DNA of 64,000 nucleotides from Alphaproteobacteria bacterium (GCA_019635875.1 JAHBYP010000002.1:744001-808000), one strand, 5' to 3'. Numbered from the stretch's first letter, positions 1 through 9,092 are shown. The notes: a model not told the origin generated them from the letters alone. A program made the numbers and translations.

Positions 1-408
1 GGCGATCGCCTCGCCCACCGCGCGATGGCCGACATCCCACGGCCCGCCGGCGCGCTTGGGCGCGTACGACGCCTCGGCAACGACATAGGGGATGTTCAGC
101 GCCGCGCTCACGCCCGGGCCCAGCCAGTCGGGCCGCTTGTACCAGAGGTGATATGTGAACCACAGGTCGGGCCGCTGGCCGATCAGCTCGGGCAGGCGCG
201 CCAGATGGCGGTCGCGGTCCTCGGCCAAGCGCCCGGGCTCGACAAGGCCGCGTCGGCCGGGCTGGTGGCGGTCGACGGCGATCACCTCGTGGCCCAGCCG
301 GTGCAGGATGGCAGCCAGCGCCCGCGCCATCGAGCGGTCGCCGGAAGGCGTCGGATGGTCGAGCGGCTTGAGCGGCGTGTGGAACGCGATCCGCATGCGG
401 GGGGACAT
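1..408 (-). CDS. Glycosyltransferase, partial (C-terminus off the window)
   Basis: Only the first 136 codons are present; the gene runs leftward off the edge. The ATG at 408 is followed by MSPRMRIAFHTPLKPLDHP and then SGDRSMARALAAILHRLGHEV, the usual opening of a GT-B fold sugar transferase: first beta strand, then a Gly/Ser-rich loop and a helix. A second in-frame ATG at 396 (MRIAFHT) could also be the start. It begins 5 bp after the stop of the next glycosyltransferase on the same strand, so it is the third gene of a glycosyltransferase operon. The substrate cannot be read from the fragment. The family call is fairly safe; the function within it is inference. Confidence 0.7.
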   Translation of the reverse strand, partial: MSPRMRIAFHTPLKPLDHPTPSGDRSMARALAAILHRLGHEVIAVDRHQPGRRGLVEPGRLAEDRDRHLARLPELIGQRPDLWFTYHLWYKRPDWLGPGVSAALNIPYVVAEASYAPKRAGGPWDVGHRAVGEAIA

Positions 409-413
409 AGCAT

Positions 414-1655
414 CTATCGACGCAGACGGGCGACCAGACGCTCGATGCCGGCCTCGAAGGAGAACCGCCGGAGCACCGTCTCGAAGCCGCCCTGGCCCAG
501 TCGCGCGCGCAAGGCGGGATCACGGATCAGGCGCTCGATCGCCTGCGCCAGCGCCGCCGGATCGCGCGGTGGCACGAGCAACCCGCTCCTGCCGTCGTCG
601 ATCAGCTCGGGAATTGCCGAGACGCGCGTGGCGACGCACGGCAGCGCCTGGCTCTGCGCCTCCATCAGCACATTCGGCAGGCCGTCGCGATCGCCGTCGC
701 TGGCGATGCGGCTGGCCAGGACGAAGAGATCGGCATAGCCATAGGCATTGAAGACGAAGGGCTGTGCCTGCGCGCCATGCCAGGTGCAGCGATCGGCGAT
801 ACCCAGGCGGCGCGCCTGCGCCTTCAGCTGCTCGCCAAGCGGGCCGCCCCCGATATGGCCGAAGCTCCAGTTGAGGCTCGCGGGCAGTCGCGCCAGGGCT
901 TCGAGCAGATCGTCGAGTCCCTTCTTCTCGACGCGTCGCCCCACCGAGAGGATGGTCACGGGGTCGGCGGCGGCGCTGCCGTTGCGCGGTGGCCGCGGCG
1001 GCGGCGGCGGCGGCAGATGTGCCAGATCGAGGCCGTGGTAGACCAGCTGGACGCGATCCCTGGTCGGCGCCAGCGGCGCGAGATGGTCGCGACCCGTCGC
1101 GGTGCAGGTCACCAGCCACTGGCAATCGGCGAGCTTCTCGCGGATCTCCCAGGCCGGCGTGGTCCACACGTCCTTGGCGTGCGCGGAACCGCTCCATGGC
1201 AGGCCGCGGATCATCGCGGCGTAGCGCGTCACCGAGGCCGGCGTGTGCAGGAAGTGCACGTGCAGCGCCTTCACGCTGGCCGCCAGCTCGTGCGCCAGCA
1301 CCAGCGCCTGGCCCCAGCGGCGGCCGCGATTGGGCGTCCGATCCCGCCGCCAGTCGGCCAGCCATTGCCGAGACGCGGCGCGATAGCCCGGCAGGCGGCG
1401 TACCGCCCACCACGCCTTCAGCACGCGCAGAGGTTCCTGATGGAGGTATTCCGGCAGGTACAGCAGCCCGGCGCGGATGCGCCGATGGACCGGGTGCGTC
1501 TTGCTCTCGGTCGGATGGCGCAACGAGACGATCACGATATCGAGCCCGCGGTCCTCGAAGGCAGCGATCTCCTGGGCGATGAAGGTCTCCGACAGCCGCG
1601 GATAGCCTTTGACGACGATGGCCAGGGTGGGGCCGGGACCGGCCGGAGCGATCAC
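414..1655 (-). CDS. GT4-family glycosyltransferase
   Basis: A 413-residue retaining glycosyltransferase of the GT4/GT-B type. The N-terminal acceptor half begins with the strand ending in VVKGYPRLSETFI. A proline run (about residues 216-225) marks the hinge. The C-terminal donor half carries VGRRVEKKGLDDLLEAL and the conserved LPNVLMEAQSQALPCVAT segment, which places the E-x7-E region, then PELIDDGRSGLLVPPRD. The ATG overlaps the stop of the upstream glycosyltransferase by 4 bp (ATGA), so translation is probably coupled. No signal peptide is visible, so it is probably cytoplasmic and acts on an extracellular or storage glycan precursor. The sugar and acceptor are unknown. Confidence 0.85.
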   Translation of the reverse strand: MIAPAGPGPTLAIVVKGYPRLSETFIAQEIAAFEDRGLDIVIVSLRHPTESKTHPVHRRIRAGLLYLPEYLHQEPLRVLKAWWAVRRLPGYRAASRQWLADWRRDRTPNRGRRWGQALVLAHELAASVKALHVHFLHTPASVTRYAAMIRGLPWSGSAHAKDVWTTPAWEIREKLADCQWLVTCTATGRDHLAPLAPTRDRVQLVYHGLDLAHLPPPPPPRPPRNGSAAADPVTILSVGRRVEKKGLDDLLEALARLPASLNWSFGHIGGGPLGEQLKAQARRLGIADRCTWHGAQAQPFVFNAYGYADLFVLASRIASDGDRDGLPNVLMEAQSQALPCVATRVSAIPELIDDGRSGLLVPPRDPAALAQAIERLIRDPALRARLGQGGFETVLRRFSFEAGIERLVARLRR

Positions 1656-2923
1656 GCCTGTCTACGCCGCCGCGCCGTGTCGGAGATCGCGGCATCGTCC
1701 TGCGGCAGCAGTACCGGCACCGGCCGCCACAGCGGACGCCTGACATGGCGCGCCACCAGCTTGCCGACATTGGGCAGCCCGTCGAGCAGGCCGGGGATCA
1801 CCACCTCCGACGGCAGGCCCTGCTGCGGCAACTGCCGCAGCGCCGTCGCCATCTTCGCCGGATCGCGCACGCCGTCGTCGGCCAGCATGTTGGCCAGGCC
1901 GAGCTGTCGCGCGCCCTGGGCGCGGATGAACTGCTCTCGCCGCGGCACGGTGCGCGGCACGATCAGCGCCTTCTTGTCGAAGGACAGGATCTCGCAGAAG
2001 GTGTTGTAGCCGCCCATGGCGACGACGCCGGCGGCGCGCTGCATCAGCGGACCGAGATTGGTCTCGAAGGTGAGCGTGCGCACCGGCCCGCCGCGCAATC
2101 TCTCGGCGCGCTGGCGGAACGACTCGCGCGCCTCGGGCGCCATGAACGGGCCGAAGACCACGACCGCCGCATAGGGGATGTTGGCGTCGTGCTCGTAGGC
2201 ACGCAGCACCCAGTCGACCACCGCCTCGCCGTCGCCGCCGCCGCCGGCGGTGACCAGGATGTAGGGCCGGTTAAGATCGTGCAGCACCGCGAGGTCGTCG
2301 CTCTCGCGCGGCAGGTCGCGGCGCAGATAGCCGGTGTAGACGGTCTTGCGCCGCACCGCCTTGGGCAGCGTGATGCCGCTCAGCGGGTCGTTGAACTGCG
2401 GCAGGCCGTAGATCCAGATCTCGTCGTAGAGGTGCTTCAGCGCCGGCAGCACGTTCTTGCGCTTCCACTCGGGCGCCAGCATCGTCGGCTCGTCCATCAC
2501 GTCGCGCAGGCCCAGTACCAGCGGCGTGCCGCGCGCCTTCAGGACCTTCAGCGTCTCGGACACCTCGCCGCGCAGGCCCAACGGTTCCTTGTCGACGATG
2601 AACAGGTCGGGATCGAACATCTCCGCAGTCTCACGGATCAGCGCCGCGCGCATGCCCACGGTGCGGTCGATGCCGATGTTTAGGTTCAGCGCTTCGTACT
2701 CGCCGTCGCTGCGCTTGCCGATGCCGGGCACGCGAACGAAATCGACGCGCGCGCCGAAATCGAAGCTGCCGATGATCGGCGAGCCGGAAATGATCAGGAC
2801 GGAGAGATCCTCGTCGGCCGCCGCGAGCGCGTTGGCGATGGTGCGGCAGCGGCTGAGATGGCCCAGTCCAAAGCTGTCGTGGCTGTAGATCAGCACACGT
2901 TTGGCCCGGTCGGATCCGGTCAT
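1652..2923 (-). CDS. MurG-like predicted glycosyltransferase (COG4671 type)
   Basis: The 423-residue product resembles the MurG-like predicted glycosyltransferases grouped as COG4671. The N-terminus has the HDSFGLGHLSRC nucleotide-sugar loop (compare MurG GxGGH). The C-terminal half has ILVTAGGGGDGE, AAGVVAMGGYNTFCEILS and the IVPRTVPRREQFIRA segment. I chose the ATG at 2923 because GGGGAG lies just upstream; an ATG-initiated extension of 13 residues from 2962 is possible but has no better ribosome site. It is the first gene of the leftward glycosyltransferase operon, with its promoter presumably in 2924-3178. The role in exopolysaccharide or glycan synthesis is inferred from the neighbours. 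Confidence 0.8.
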   Translation of the reverse strand: MTGSDRAKRVLIYSHDSFGLGHLSRCRTIANALAAADEDLSVLIISGSPIIGSFDFGARVDFVRVPGIGKRSDGEYEALNLNIGIDRTVGMRAALIRETAEMFDPDLFIVDKEPLGLRGEVSETLKVLKARGTPLVLGLRDVMDEPTMLAPEWKRKNVLPALKHLYDEIWIYGLPQFNDPLSGITLPKAVRRKTVYTGYLRRDLPRESDDLAVLHDLNRPYILVTAGGGGDGEAVVDWVLRAYEHDANIPYAAVVVFGPFMAPEARESFRQRAERLRGGPVRTLTFETNLGPLMQRAAGVVAMGGYNTFCEILSFDKKALIVPRTVPRREQFIRAQGARQLGLANMLADDGVRDPAKMATALRQLPQQGLPSEVVIPGLLDGLPNVGKLVARHVRRPLWRPVPVLLPQDDAAISDTARRRRQA

Positions 2924-3178
2924 GTCGCTCTCCCCCCGCTCGACCGCGCTCCCAATGGCCATCCGGGTTGAGCCCGACTATGGCACGCTGGCGAGACCGA
3001 AAGCGACCGAAAAATCCCCCAACCAAGTTAAGGGATTAGCCGATTCCCCCATATCCTCAAAGGGTTACAACTTTCTGACGAGCCAGGCATCGAACCGATA
3101 GGCATTGGCTTCACGCCGTCTCCACTATCCATGGACGTGCGGGGCCGACGTGGTGCCGATACCACACTGCCCAGAAAA

Positions 3179-3485
3179 TCAGCGCATGCACCGGACCTTC
3201 TTCTGCGCCGGCGGGTCGAGGCAGGCCTTCAGCCACGCCGTGACGCGGGGGAAGTCGGCATAGAGATCGCGCGCCGGGCGCGACCACGACAGTACGGCGG
3301 CGATGTTGAGGGCGGCGATGGTGAAGCGGCCGCCGACCAGCTGTCCACCGCCGGCCTTCTTGGCGAGGTAGAGATAGATCGCCATCGACTCCCAGACGAT
3401 GTCGCCGTCGTCGTCGATCACCGGGATGCCGCCGTTGGACTCGCGCGGCGCGCGAGCCCGCGACGCCATAGACCTTCAAGGTCAC
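3179..3485 (-). pseudogene. Glutathione S-transferase remnant with two internal deletions
   Basis: The remnant keeps a ribosome site (GGAGGG) and a GTG start at 3485, followed by VTLKVYGVAGSRA, a typical GST N-terminus. The reading frame then changes and resumes at SNGGIPVIDDDGDIVWES, the glutathione-binding end of the thioredoxin domain. It continues directly into VGGRFTIAALNIAAVLSW and PRVTAWLKACLDPPAQKK, the last helices of the C-terminal domain. Roughly 35-40 residues between the first two blocks and most of the middle of the alpha domain are missing, compared with the usual length of about 200-220 residues. The order of the blocks is preserved, so this is decay of one gene. No activity is expected. 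Confidence 0.75.
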
Positions 3486-3519
3486 ATCTCCCTCCATCTC
3501 CTGATGACGGGAGCATCGT

Positions 3520-3541
3520 TCGACGGCGAACGCGCCGTCGA
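3520..3541 (-). terminator. Hairpin just downstream of the aminotransferase
   Basis: A perfect 9-bp stem (TCGACGGCG / CGCCGTCGA) with an AACG loop lies about 18 bp past the aminotransferase stop codon. No T-run follows on the transcribed strand, so it may act as a processing or stabilising hairpin rather than a classic intrinsic terminator. Confidence 0.4.
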
Positions 3542-3558
3542 CGCTTGCGTGCGCGCCG

Positions 3559-4773
3559 CTATTCCGCTGCGCGGGCGTGTGCCTGCGCACCCGACGCGAC
3601 ACCCTTGAGATAGTCCATCGCCGCCTGCGCGCCGCCGACCTTGTGCGGCACGCCGGCGACCGCGAGGCCCATCTCGACGCCGCCCAGCGTGCCGATCAGC
3701 GACAGGTCGTTGAAGTCGCCGAGATGGCCGATGCGGAAAACCTTGCCGGCGACCTTGGTCAGGCCCTGGCCCAACGACATGTTGAACTTCGCCAGCACGA
3801 CCTTGCGGAAGGCATCGGCGTCGTGGCCGGCGGGCATCAGCACCGCGGTCAGCGAGTTGCTGTACTCCGAGGGATTGACGCACAGCAGCTCGAGCCCCCA
3901 GGCGCGCACGGCGCGGCGCGTCGCCTCGCCATGGCGCGCGTGACGGGCGAAGACATTGGCGAGCCCCTCCTCCATCAGCATGTCCAGAGCTTCGCTCAGG
4001 CCGTAGAGCAGGTTGGTCGCCGGGGTGTAGGGGAACCAGCCATTGGCGTTCATCGCCAGCTGCTCCTCCCAGCTCCAGTACGAGCGGATCAGGGTCGAGC
4101 CCTTCGACGCCGCCAGCGCCTTCTCGCTGATGGCGTTGAACGACAGGCCGGGCGGCAGCATCAACCCCTTCTGCGAGCCGCCGACCGTGACGTCGACGCC
4201 CCACTCGTCATGGCGATAGTCGATCGAGCCCAGCGAGGAGATCGTGTCGACCATCAGCAGGGCCGGATGCTTCGCGGCATCGATCGCGCGGCGCACCGCG
4301 GCGATGTCGGAGGTCACCGCCGTCGAGGTCTCATTGTGCACGACGCACACCGCCTTGATCGCCTGGCCCCTGTCCTCGCGCAGCCGTGCCTCGACGGCCG
4401 AAGCATCGACGCCACGGCGCCAGTCGCCGGCGATGAACTCGGGCTTCAGGCCGATCTTCTCGGCGATCTTCTTCCACAGCGTCGCGAAGTGGCCGGTCTC
4501 GACCATCAGCACCGGATCGCCGGGCGAGAGCGTGTTGACCAGCGCCGCTTCCCACGCGCCGGTGCCCGAGGACGGATAGATCACCACGGGTTGCGCGGTC
4601 TGGAAGACCTGGCGCACGTCGCGCAGGACCTTCAGCGCCATCGCCTGGAACTCCGGCCCGCGATGGTCGATCGTCGGGTGGTCCATGGCGCGCAGGATGC
4701 GGTCCGGCACGTTCGTTGGTCCGGGGATCTGCAGGAAATGGCGGCCGCTGGGGTGCCCATTGAGGCGCAGCAT
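3559..4773 (-). CDS. Class V aminotransferase, serine/alanine-glyoxylate type
   Basis: A 404-residue PLP enzyme of the serine-glyoxylate aminotransferase family. Visible landmarks are IPGPTNVPDRILRAMDHPT near the start, PSSGTGAWEAAL (phosphate-binding loop), MVDTISSLGSIDYRHDEWGVD (Asp contacting the PLP pyridine) and VTVGGSQKGLMLPPG with the Schiff-base lysine. The start at 4773 has GGAGGG 8 bp upstream. It is divergent from a GntR/FCD regulator, with an operator between them, and next to a 2-hydroxyacid dehydrogenase. It therefore probably converts glyoxylate made in this pathway to glycine using serine or alanine. The amino donor is not resolvable from sequence; purine-catabolic (ureidoglycine-glyoxylate) relatives are an alternative. 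Confidence 0.85.
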   Translation of the reverse strand: MLRLNGHPSGRHFLQIPGPTNVPDRILRAMDHPTIDHRGPEFQAMALKVLRDVRQVFQTAQPVVIYPSSGTGAWEAALVNTLSPGDPVLMVETGHFATLWKKIAEKIGLKPEFIAGDWRRGVDASAVEARLREDRGQAIKAVCVVHNETSTAVTSDIAAVRRAIDAAKHPALLMVDTISSLGSIDYRHDEWGVDVTVGGSQKGLMLPPGLSFNAISEKALAASKGSTLIRSYWSWEEQLAMNANGWFPYTPATNLLYGLSEALDMLMEEGLANVFARHARHGEATRRAVRAWGLELLCVNPSEYSNSLTAVLMPAGHDADAFRKVVLAKFNMSLGQGLTKVAGKVFRIGHLGDFNDLSLIGTLGGVEMGLAVAGVPHKVGGAQAAMDYLKGVASGAQAHARAAE

Positions 4774-4803
4774 GGTCGGTCCCTCCGTGGCTGAGCGTCT
4801 TGC

Positions 4804-4819
4804 ATTTTGTATACAATAT
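4804..4819. promoter_or_regulatory. Predicted GntR/FCD operator
   Basis: A 16-bp palindrome, ATTTTGTATACAATAT, has a perfect TTGTATACAA core at 4807-4816 and a single mismatch outside it. FCD-subfamily GntR regulators bind TxGTxxxACxA-type dyads. It lies between the divergent aminotransferase (start 4773) and the regulator (start 4867), placed to control both. It is strikingly AT-rich in a GC-rich surrounding. Confidence 0.7.
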
Positions 4820-4866
4820 GCCAAAGTGAGTCCAGACGGGTTTGTCGTCAGGAGATTTGTGAGGCG

Positions 4867-5526
4867 ATGGACGGTCCATCGGCATTGATCAGCCGGCAGG
4901 CGTTGCACGAGGCGGTGGCAGCACGGCTGCGCGACATGATCGTCGAGGGTCGCCTGACACCGGGCGAGCGGCTCAACGAGCGCGAGCTCTGCGAGCAGCT
5001 CGGCATCTCGCGCACGCCGCTGCGCGAGGCGCTGCGCGTGCTCGCCACCGAGGGGCTGGTGGCGCTGCCGCCCAACCGCGGCGCGCAGGTGGTGAAGCTC
5101 TCGCCCGAGGACGTGCGCGACACCTTCACCGTGATGGGCGCGCTCGAAGGATTGTCGGGCGAGCTCGCCTGCCGGCACGTCAGCGACGCCGACATCGCGG
5201 CGCTGCGCGCGATGCACGAGGAGATGGTCGGCTGCCACGCGCGCGGCGACCTGCCGAGCTACTATCGCATCAACCGCGTCATCCACGAGCGCATCAACGC
5301 CATCGCCGGCAACCCGACGCTGACACGCACCTATCGCGCGCTCAACGACCGCCTGCACGCGCTGCGCTTTCGCTCGAACTATATCCAGGAGAAATGGGAC
5401 CGGGCAGTCGAGGACCACGGCGAGATGCTCGAGGCCCTGGCGGCGCGCGACGGCGAGCGCTTGCGCCGCATCCTGGTGGACCACCTCGCGCACAAGCGCG
5501 ACGCGGTCCTGGAGGACATGACATGA
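4867..5526 (+). CDS. GntR-family regulator, FCD subfamily
   Basis: A 219-residue transcription factor. An N-terminal winged helix-turn-helix (about residues 10-75) has LTPGERLNERELCEQLGISR followed by TPLREALRVLATEGLV, diagnostic of GntR. The C-terminal all-helical FCD effector domain (about 90-215) keeps histidines and acidic residues usual for metal or carboxylate ligand binding, such as RVIHERINAIAGN and DHGEMLEALAARD. It is divergent from the aminotransferase and overlaps the downstream dehydrogenase start by 4 bp. It probably autoregulates and represses both genes through the palindrome at 4804-4819, with a hydroxyacid or oxoacid as inducer (inference). Confidence 0.88.
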   Translation: MDGPSALISRQALHEAVAARLRDMIVEGRLTPGERLNERELCEQLGISRTPLREALRVLATEGLVALPPNRGAQVVKLSPEDVRDTFTVMGALEGLSGELACRHVSDADIAALRAMHEEMVGCHARGDLPSYYRINRVIHERINAIAGNPTLTRTYRALNDRLHALRFRSNYIQEKWDRAVEDHGEMLEALAARDGERLRRILVDHLAHKRDAVLEDMT

Positions 5527-8519
5527 CGGCCGCCGACGTCGCGAGGTCGTCGCCCATGCCCAAGGCGCCGGTTCGCACACTCGAGCGCACGCTGAAGGGC
5601 GCGCTCAAGGGCGAGGTGATGTTCGACGCCGCCGCGCGCGGCCGCTACGCCACCGACGCGTCGATCTACCAGATCGACCCGGTGGGCGTGGTGGTTCCGC
5701 GCGACGAGGACGATCTGCGCGCGGTGGTCGACATCGCGCGCGACCTGAAGGTGCCGATCCTGCCGCGCGGCGCCGGCACCTCGCAGTGCGGCCAGACCGT
5801 CGGCGAGGCGCTGGTCGTCGACTTCAGCAAGCATCTGCGCGAGGTCGTGGAGTTCGACAGGGAGCGCGCCTCGATCACCGTGCAGCCCGGCCTGGTGCTC
5901 GACCATCTCAACGCGTTCCTCAAGCCGCACGGGCTGTGGTTCCCGGTCGACGTCTCGACCTCGGCGCAGTGCACCTTGGGCGGCATGGCCGGCAACAATT
6001 CCTGCGGCAGTCGCTCGATCCGCTACGGCAACATGGTGCACAACGTCGAGGCGATCGACGCCATCCTCGCCGATGGCGGCGCGGCGCGCTTCGGCACCTG
6101 GCACGAGGACGATTCGGATCCGGCGGTGAAGCGCCTCGCCGACGTGGCGCGCGGGCTGGCGGCGCGCGAGCGCGGCGAGATCGAGCGGCTGTGGCCGAAG
6201 GTGCTGCGCCGGGTCGGCGGCTACAACCTCGACGTCTTCCATCCGCAGAGCGAGCGGCCCTACACGACCGACAACTCGATCAACCTCGCGCACCTGCTGG
6301 TCGGCAGCGAGGGCACCCTGGCGGTAACGCGGCGCCTGACGTTGAAGCTCTCGCCGCTGCCGAAGCACAAGACGCTGGGCGTGGTGAACTTCCCCAGTTT
6401 CCGCCGCGCCATGGAGCTGACCCAGCACATCGTCACGCTCAAGCCGGTGGCGGTCGAGCTGGTCGACCGCACCATGATCGACCTGGCGCGCGCCAATCCC
6501 GCCTTCCGTCCGGTGATCGACGCGGCGCTGATCGGCGAGCCGCAGGCCATCCTGCTCGTGGAGTTCGCCGGCGAGGAGCGTGACACGCAGATCCGCGACC
6601 TGAAGCGCCTCGTCGACCTGATGGGCGATCTCGGCCTGCCCGGCAGCGTCGTCGAGATGGTCGACGCCCGGGCGCAGTCGGCGCTGTGGGAGGTGCGCAA
6701 GGCCGGGCTCAACATCATGATGTCGATGAAGGGCGACGGAAAGCCGGTTTCCTTCATCGAGGATTGCGCGGTGCCGCTCGAGCACCTCGCCGACTACACC
6801 TCGCGCCTGACCGACGTGTTCGAGAAGCACGGCACGCGCGGCACCTGGTACGCCCATGCCAGCGTCGGCACCTTGCATGTGCGGCCGATCCTCGACATGC
6901 GTCGCGATGGCGCCGAGAAGATGCGCGCCATCGCCGAGGAGGCTGGCGCGCTGGTGCGCGAGTACAAGGGCGCGTTCTCGGGCGAGCACGGCGACGGTCT
7001 GGTGCGCAGCGAGTGGGTGGGCTGGCAGTTCGGGCCGCGGCTCACCAAGGCGTTCGAGGAGCTGAAGGACGCCTTCGACCCGCTGGGCATCCTCAACCCC
7101 GGCAAGATCGTGCGGCCCACGAAGATGGACCAGCGCGAGCTGTTCCGCTTCAAGCCGGGCTACCGCAGCGTCGCGCTGAAGACCGCGCTCGACTGGTCGG
7201 CGTGGAACGTGCAGGCCGATCCGCGCACCGAGATCACCACTCCACCAGGCTCTGGCGGCGACCCGGCCGGCGGCTTCGCCAAGGCCGTGGAGATGTGCAA
7301 CAACAACGGCCATTGCCGGAAGTTCGACGCCGGCACGATGTGCCCGAGCTTCCGCGTCACGCGCGAGGAGAAGGACCTGACGCGCGGCCGCGCCAACACG
7401 CTGCGGCTGGCGCTCTCCGGCCAGCTCGGGCCGGAGGCCCTGACCTCCGACGCCGTCGCCGCGGCGATGGATCTGTGCGTCGCCTGCAAGGGCTGCAAGC
7501 GCGACTGCCCGACCGGCGTCGACATGGCGCGCATGAAGATCGAGGTGGCGCACCAGCGCGTCCGCCGGCACGGCCTGAGCCTGAAGGACAGGCTGATCGC
7601 CCACCTGCCGCGCTACGCACCCTGGGCCGCGCGCCTGCCCTGGCTGTTCAACCTTCGCGACATGCTGCCCGGCGCCGCGACGATGTCGGAGAAGCTGCTC
7701 GGCTTCTCGGCCAGGCGTTCGCTGCCGAAGTGGCGCGGCGATCGTTTCAGCGCGAAGGGCACGTCATCGGGCGCGCACGAGGTCGTCTTCCTCGCCGACA
7801 CCTTCAACACCTACTTCGAGCCCGAAAACGCCCGCGCCGCGCTGCGCGTGCTCGAGGCCGCCGGCTATAGGGTGCACGTCGCATCGCCGTCCAATGGCGA
7901 GCGTCCGTTGTGCTGCGGGCGCACCTATCTCGCTGCCGGCCTGGTCGACGAGGCCAGGCGCGAGGCCTCACGGCTGATCGCCGCCGTCGCGCCGTTCGTC
8001 GCGCGCGGCGTGCCAATCGTCGGGCTCGAGCCGTCCTGCCTGCTGTCGCTGCGCGACGAGTACGCCGTGATGGGCCTCGGCGACGAGGCCGCGCGCATCG
8101 CCGAGAGCAGCTTCCTGTTCGAGGAGTTCCTGGCGCGCGAGAAGGCGGCGGGGCGCTGCGCCCTGAAGCTCGAGCCCCTCTCGCAAAGCAAAGCGCTGCT
8201 GCACGGCCATTGCCACCAGAAGGCCTTCGGCGCCATGGGTCCGGTGCAGACCGTGCTGGGCTGGATTCCCGGCCTGACGACCACGCAGGTCGAGTCGAGC
8301 TGCTGCGGCATGGCCGGCGCCTTCGGCTACGAGGCGGCGCATCACGACGTGTCGATGGCGATGGCCGAGCTGTCGCTGCTGCCGGCGGTGCGCGCCGCCG
8401 ACGCCGATACGCTGATCATTGCCGACGGCACGAGCTGCCGGCACCAGATCCACGACGGCTCGCAACGCGAGGCGCTGCATGTCGCACGCGTGCTGGAGAT
8501 GGCGCTCGAGGCGCGCTGA
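5523..8519 (+). CDS. Fused FAD-linked dehydrogenase and Fe-S protein (D-2-hydroxyacid dehydrogenase, YdiJ-like)
   Basis: The 998-residue fusion has four parts. First is a PCMH-type FAD domain (about 30-240: VVVPRDEDDLRAVV, PRGAGTSQCGQT, GGMAGNNSCGSRSIRYG). Next is an FAD-oxidase C-terminal domain (about 250-540: HASVGTLHVRPILD, GEHGDGLVRSEW). Then comes a ferredoxin-like 4Fe-4S region (about 585-680: CNNNGHCRKFDAGTMCPSF, CVACKGCKRDCP), and finally a CCG/heterodisulfide-reductase-like domain (RPLCCGRTYLAAG, SSCCGMAGAFG). This is the layout of D-lactate and D-2-hydroxyglutarate dehydrogenases such as YdiJ. Its ATG overlaps the GntR stop. Next to a glyoxylate aminotransferase, glycolate or a related D-2-hydroxyacid is a likely substrate (inference). 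Electrons probably pass to quinone or cytochrome. Confidence 0.88.
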   Translation: MTAADVARSSPMPKAPVRTLERTLKGALKGEVMFDAAARGRYATDASIYQIDPVGVVVPRDEDDLRAVVDIARDLKVPILPRGAGTSQCGQTVGEALVVDFSKHLREVVEFDRERASITVQPGLVLDHLNAFLKPHGLWFPVDVSTSAQCTLGGMAGNNSCGSRSIRYGNMVHNVEAIDAILADGGAARFGTWHEDDSDPAVKRLADVARGLAARERGEIERLWPKVLRRVGGYNLDVFHPQSERPYTTDNSINLAHLLVGSEGTLAVTRRLTLKLSPLPKHKTLGVVNFPSFRRAMELTQHIVTLKPVAVELVDRTMIDLARANPAFRPVIDAALIGEPQAILLVEFAGEERDTQIRDLKRLVDLMGDLGLPGSVVEMVDARAQSALWEVRKAGLNIMMSMKGDGKPVSFIEDCAVPLEHLADYTSRLTDVFEKHGTRGTWYAHASVGTLHVRPILDMRRDGAEKMRAIAEEAGALVREYKGAFSGEHGDGLVRSEWVGWQFGPRLTKAFEELKDAFDPLGILNPGKIVRPTKMDQRELFRFKPGYRSVALKTALDWSAWNVQADPRTEITTPPGSGGDPAGGFAKAVEMCNNNGHCRKFDAGTMCPSFRVTREEKDLTRGRANTLRLALSGQLGPEALTSDAVAAAMDLCVACKGCKRDCPTGVDMARMKIEVAHQRVRRHGLSLKDRLIAHLPRYAPWAARLPWLFNLRDMLPGAATMSEKLLGFSARRSLPKWRGDRFSAKGTSSGAHEVVFLADTFNTYFEPENARAALRVLEAAGYRVHVASPSNGERPLCCGRTYLAAGLVDEARREASRLIAAVAPFVARGVPIVGLEPSCLLSLRDEYAVMGLGDEAARIAESSFLFEEFLAREKAAGRCALKLEPLSQSKALLHGHCHQKAFGAMGPVQTVLGWIPGLTTTQVESSCCGMAGAFGYEAAHHDVSMAMAELSLLPAVRAADADTLIIADGTSCRHQIHDGSQREALHVARVLEMALEAR

Positions 8520-8525
8520 TGTCCT

Positions 8526-9092
8526 TCAGCGCGGCATGAGCGCGGACTTCAGGGCGGCATCGAGGGCGGCGTCGACCGCCATGCCGATCGATAGCCCGCC
8601 GTTCTCGCAGACGAGGCCGGCCGGCGACCGTCCCGTGCCGGTACCCGTGCCCTGCCCCGACAGTGTCCGGCGCCCGTCTGTCCAGGACGTCTGGATCAGG
8701 ATCGTGGCATCGGTCACGCAGGCGGTTTGCGTGGAGCCGAATCCGGCCAGCAGGCACCGCATGTGCGCGTCGACGGACCGAACCGAGACGGAGCCCGCAT
8801 CTCCTGCTGCGCCGAGCCTGGCGCGGATTTCGGCGACGATCCGGTCGCGGGCCTGCTCCTGGTAGGCCAGCTTGTAGTTGTGCCCGCTGCAGATATGCGT
8901 GATCGGCTTGAGCGTGAGGTTGAATCGGTCGAGTCCCTCGATCGTCGGGCTGCCTGCAGCGTTGGCGACCTGGCCAGCCGCAGGCTTGGCCGAGTCGGGA
9001 CGCGACATCTGTGCATCGTAGGTGCACCCCACCCCCATGAGAGCGGCCACGACCGTGGTCGCCAGCAGCTTAGCCTTGTTGTTGAACAGCAT
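8526..9092 (-). CDS. Putative lipoprotein of unknown function
   Basis: The 188-residue protein has a lipoprotein signal: basic start MLFNNKAK, a hydrophobic stretch, then ALMGVGC with the lipidated cysteine at about residue 23. The mature part has no motif I recognise. It contains KPITHICSGHNYKLAYQEQ and two internal cysteines, and a Gly/Thr-rich stretch GQGTGTGTG. The gene ends 6 bp from the convergent dehydrogenase and is divergent from a second lipoprotein (start 9174). Both proteins pair a short linker with a roughly 130-residue cysteine-containing domain, so the two may act together in the envelope. That pairing is inference. Confidence 0.75.
   Translation of the reverse strand: MLFNNKAKLLATTVVAALMGVGCTYDAQMSRPDSAKPAAGQVANAAGSPTIEGLDRFNLTLKPITHICSGHNYKLAYQEQARDRIVAEIRARLGAAGDAGSVSVRSVDAHMRCLLAGFGSTQTACVTDATILIQTSWTDGRRTLSGQGTGTGTGRSPAGLVCENGGLSIGMAVDAALDAALKSALMPR

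Noticed and set aside
3559..5580. 673-codon frame extending the aminotransferase upstream through the GntR gene
   Set aside because: The extra residues are antisense to GntR; GGAGGG and the family start fix the ATG at 4773.
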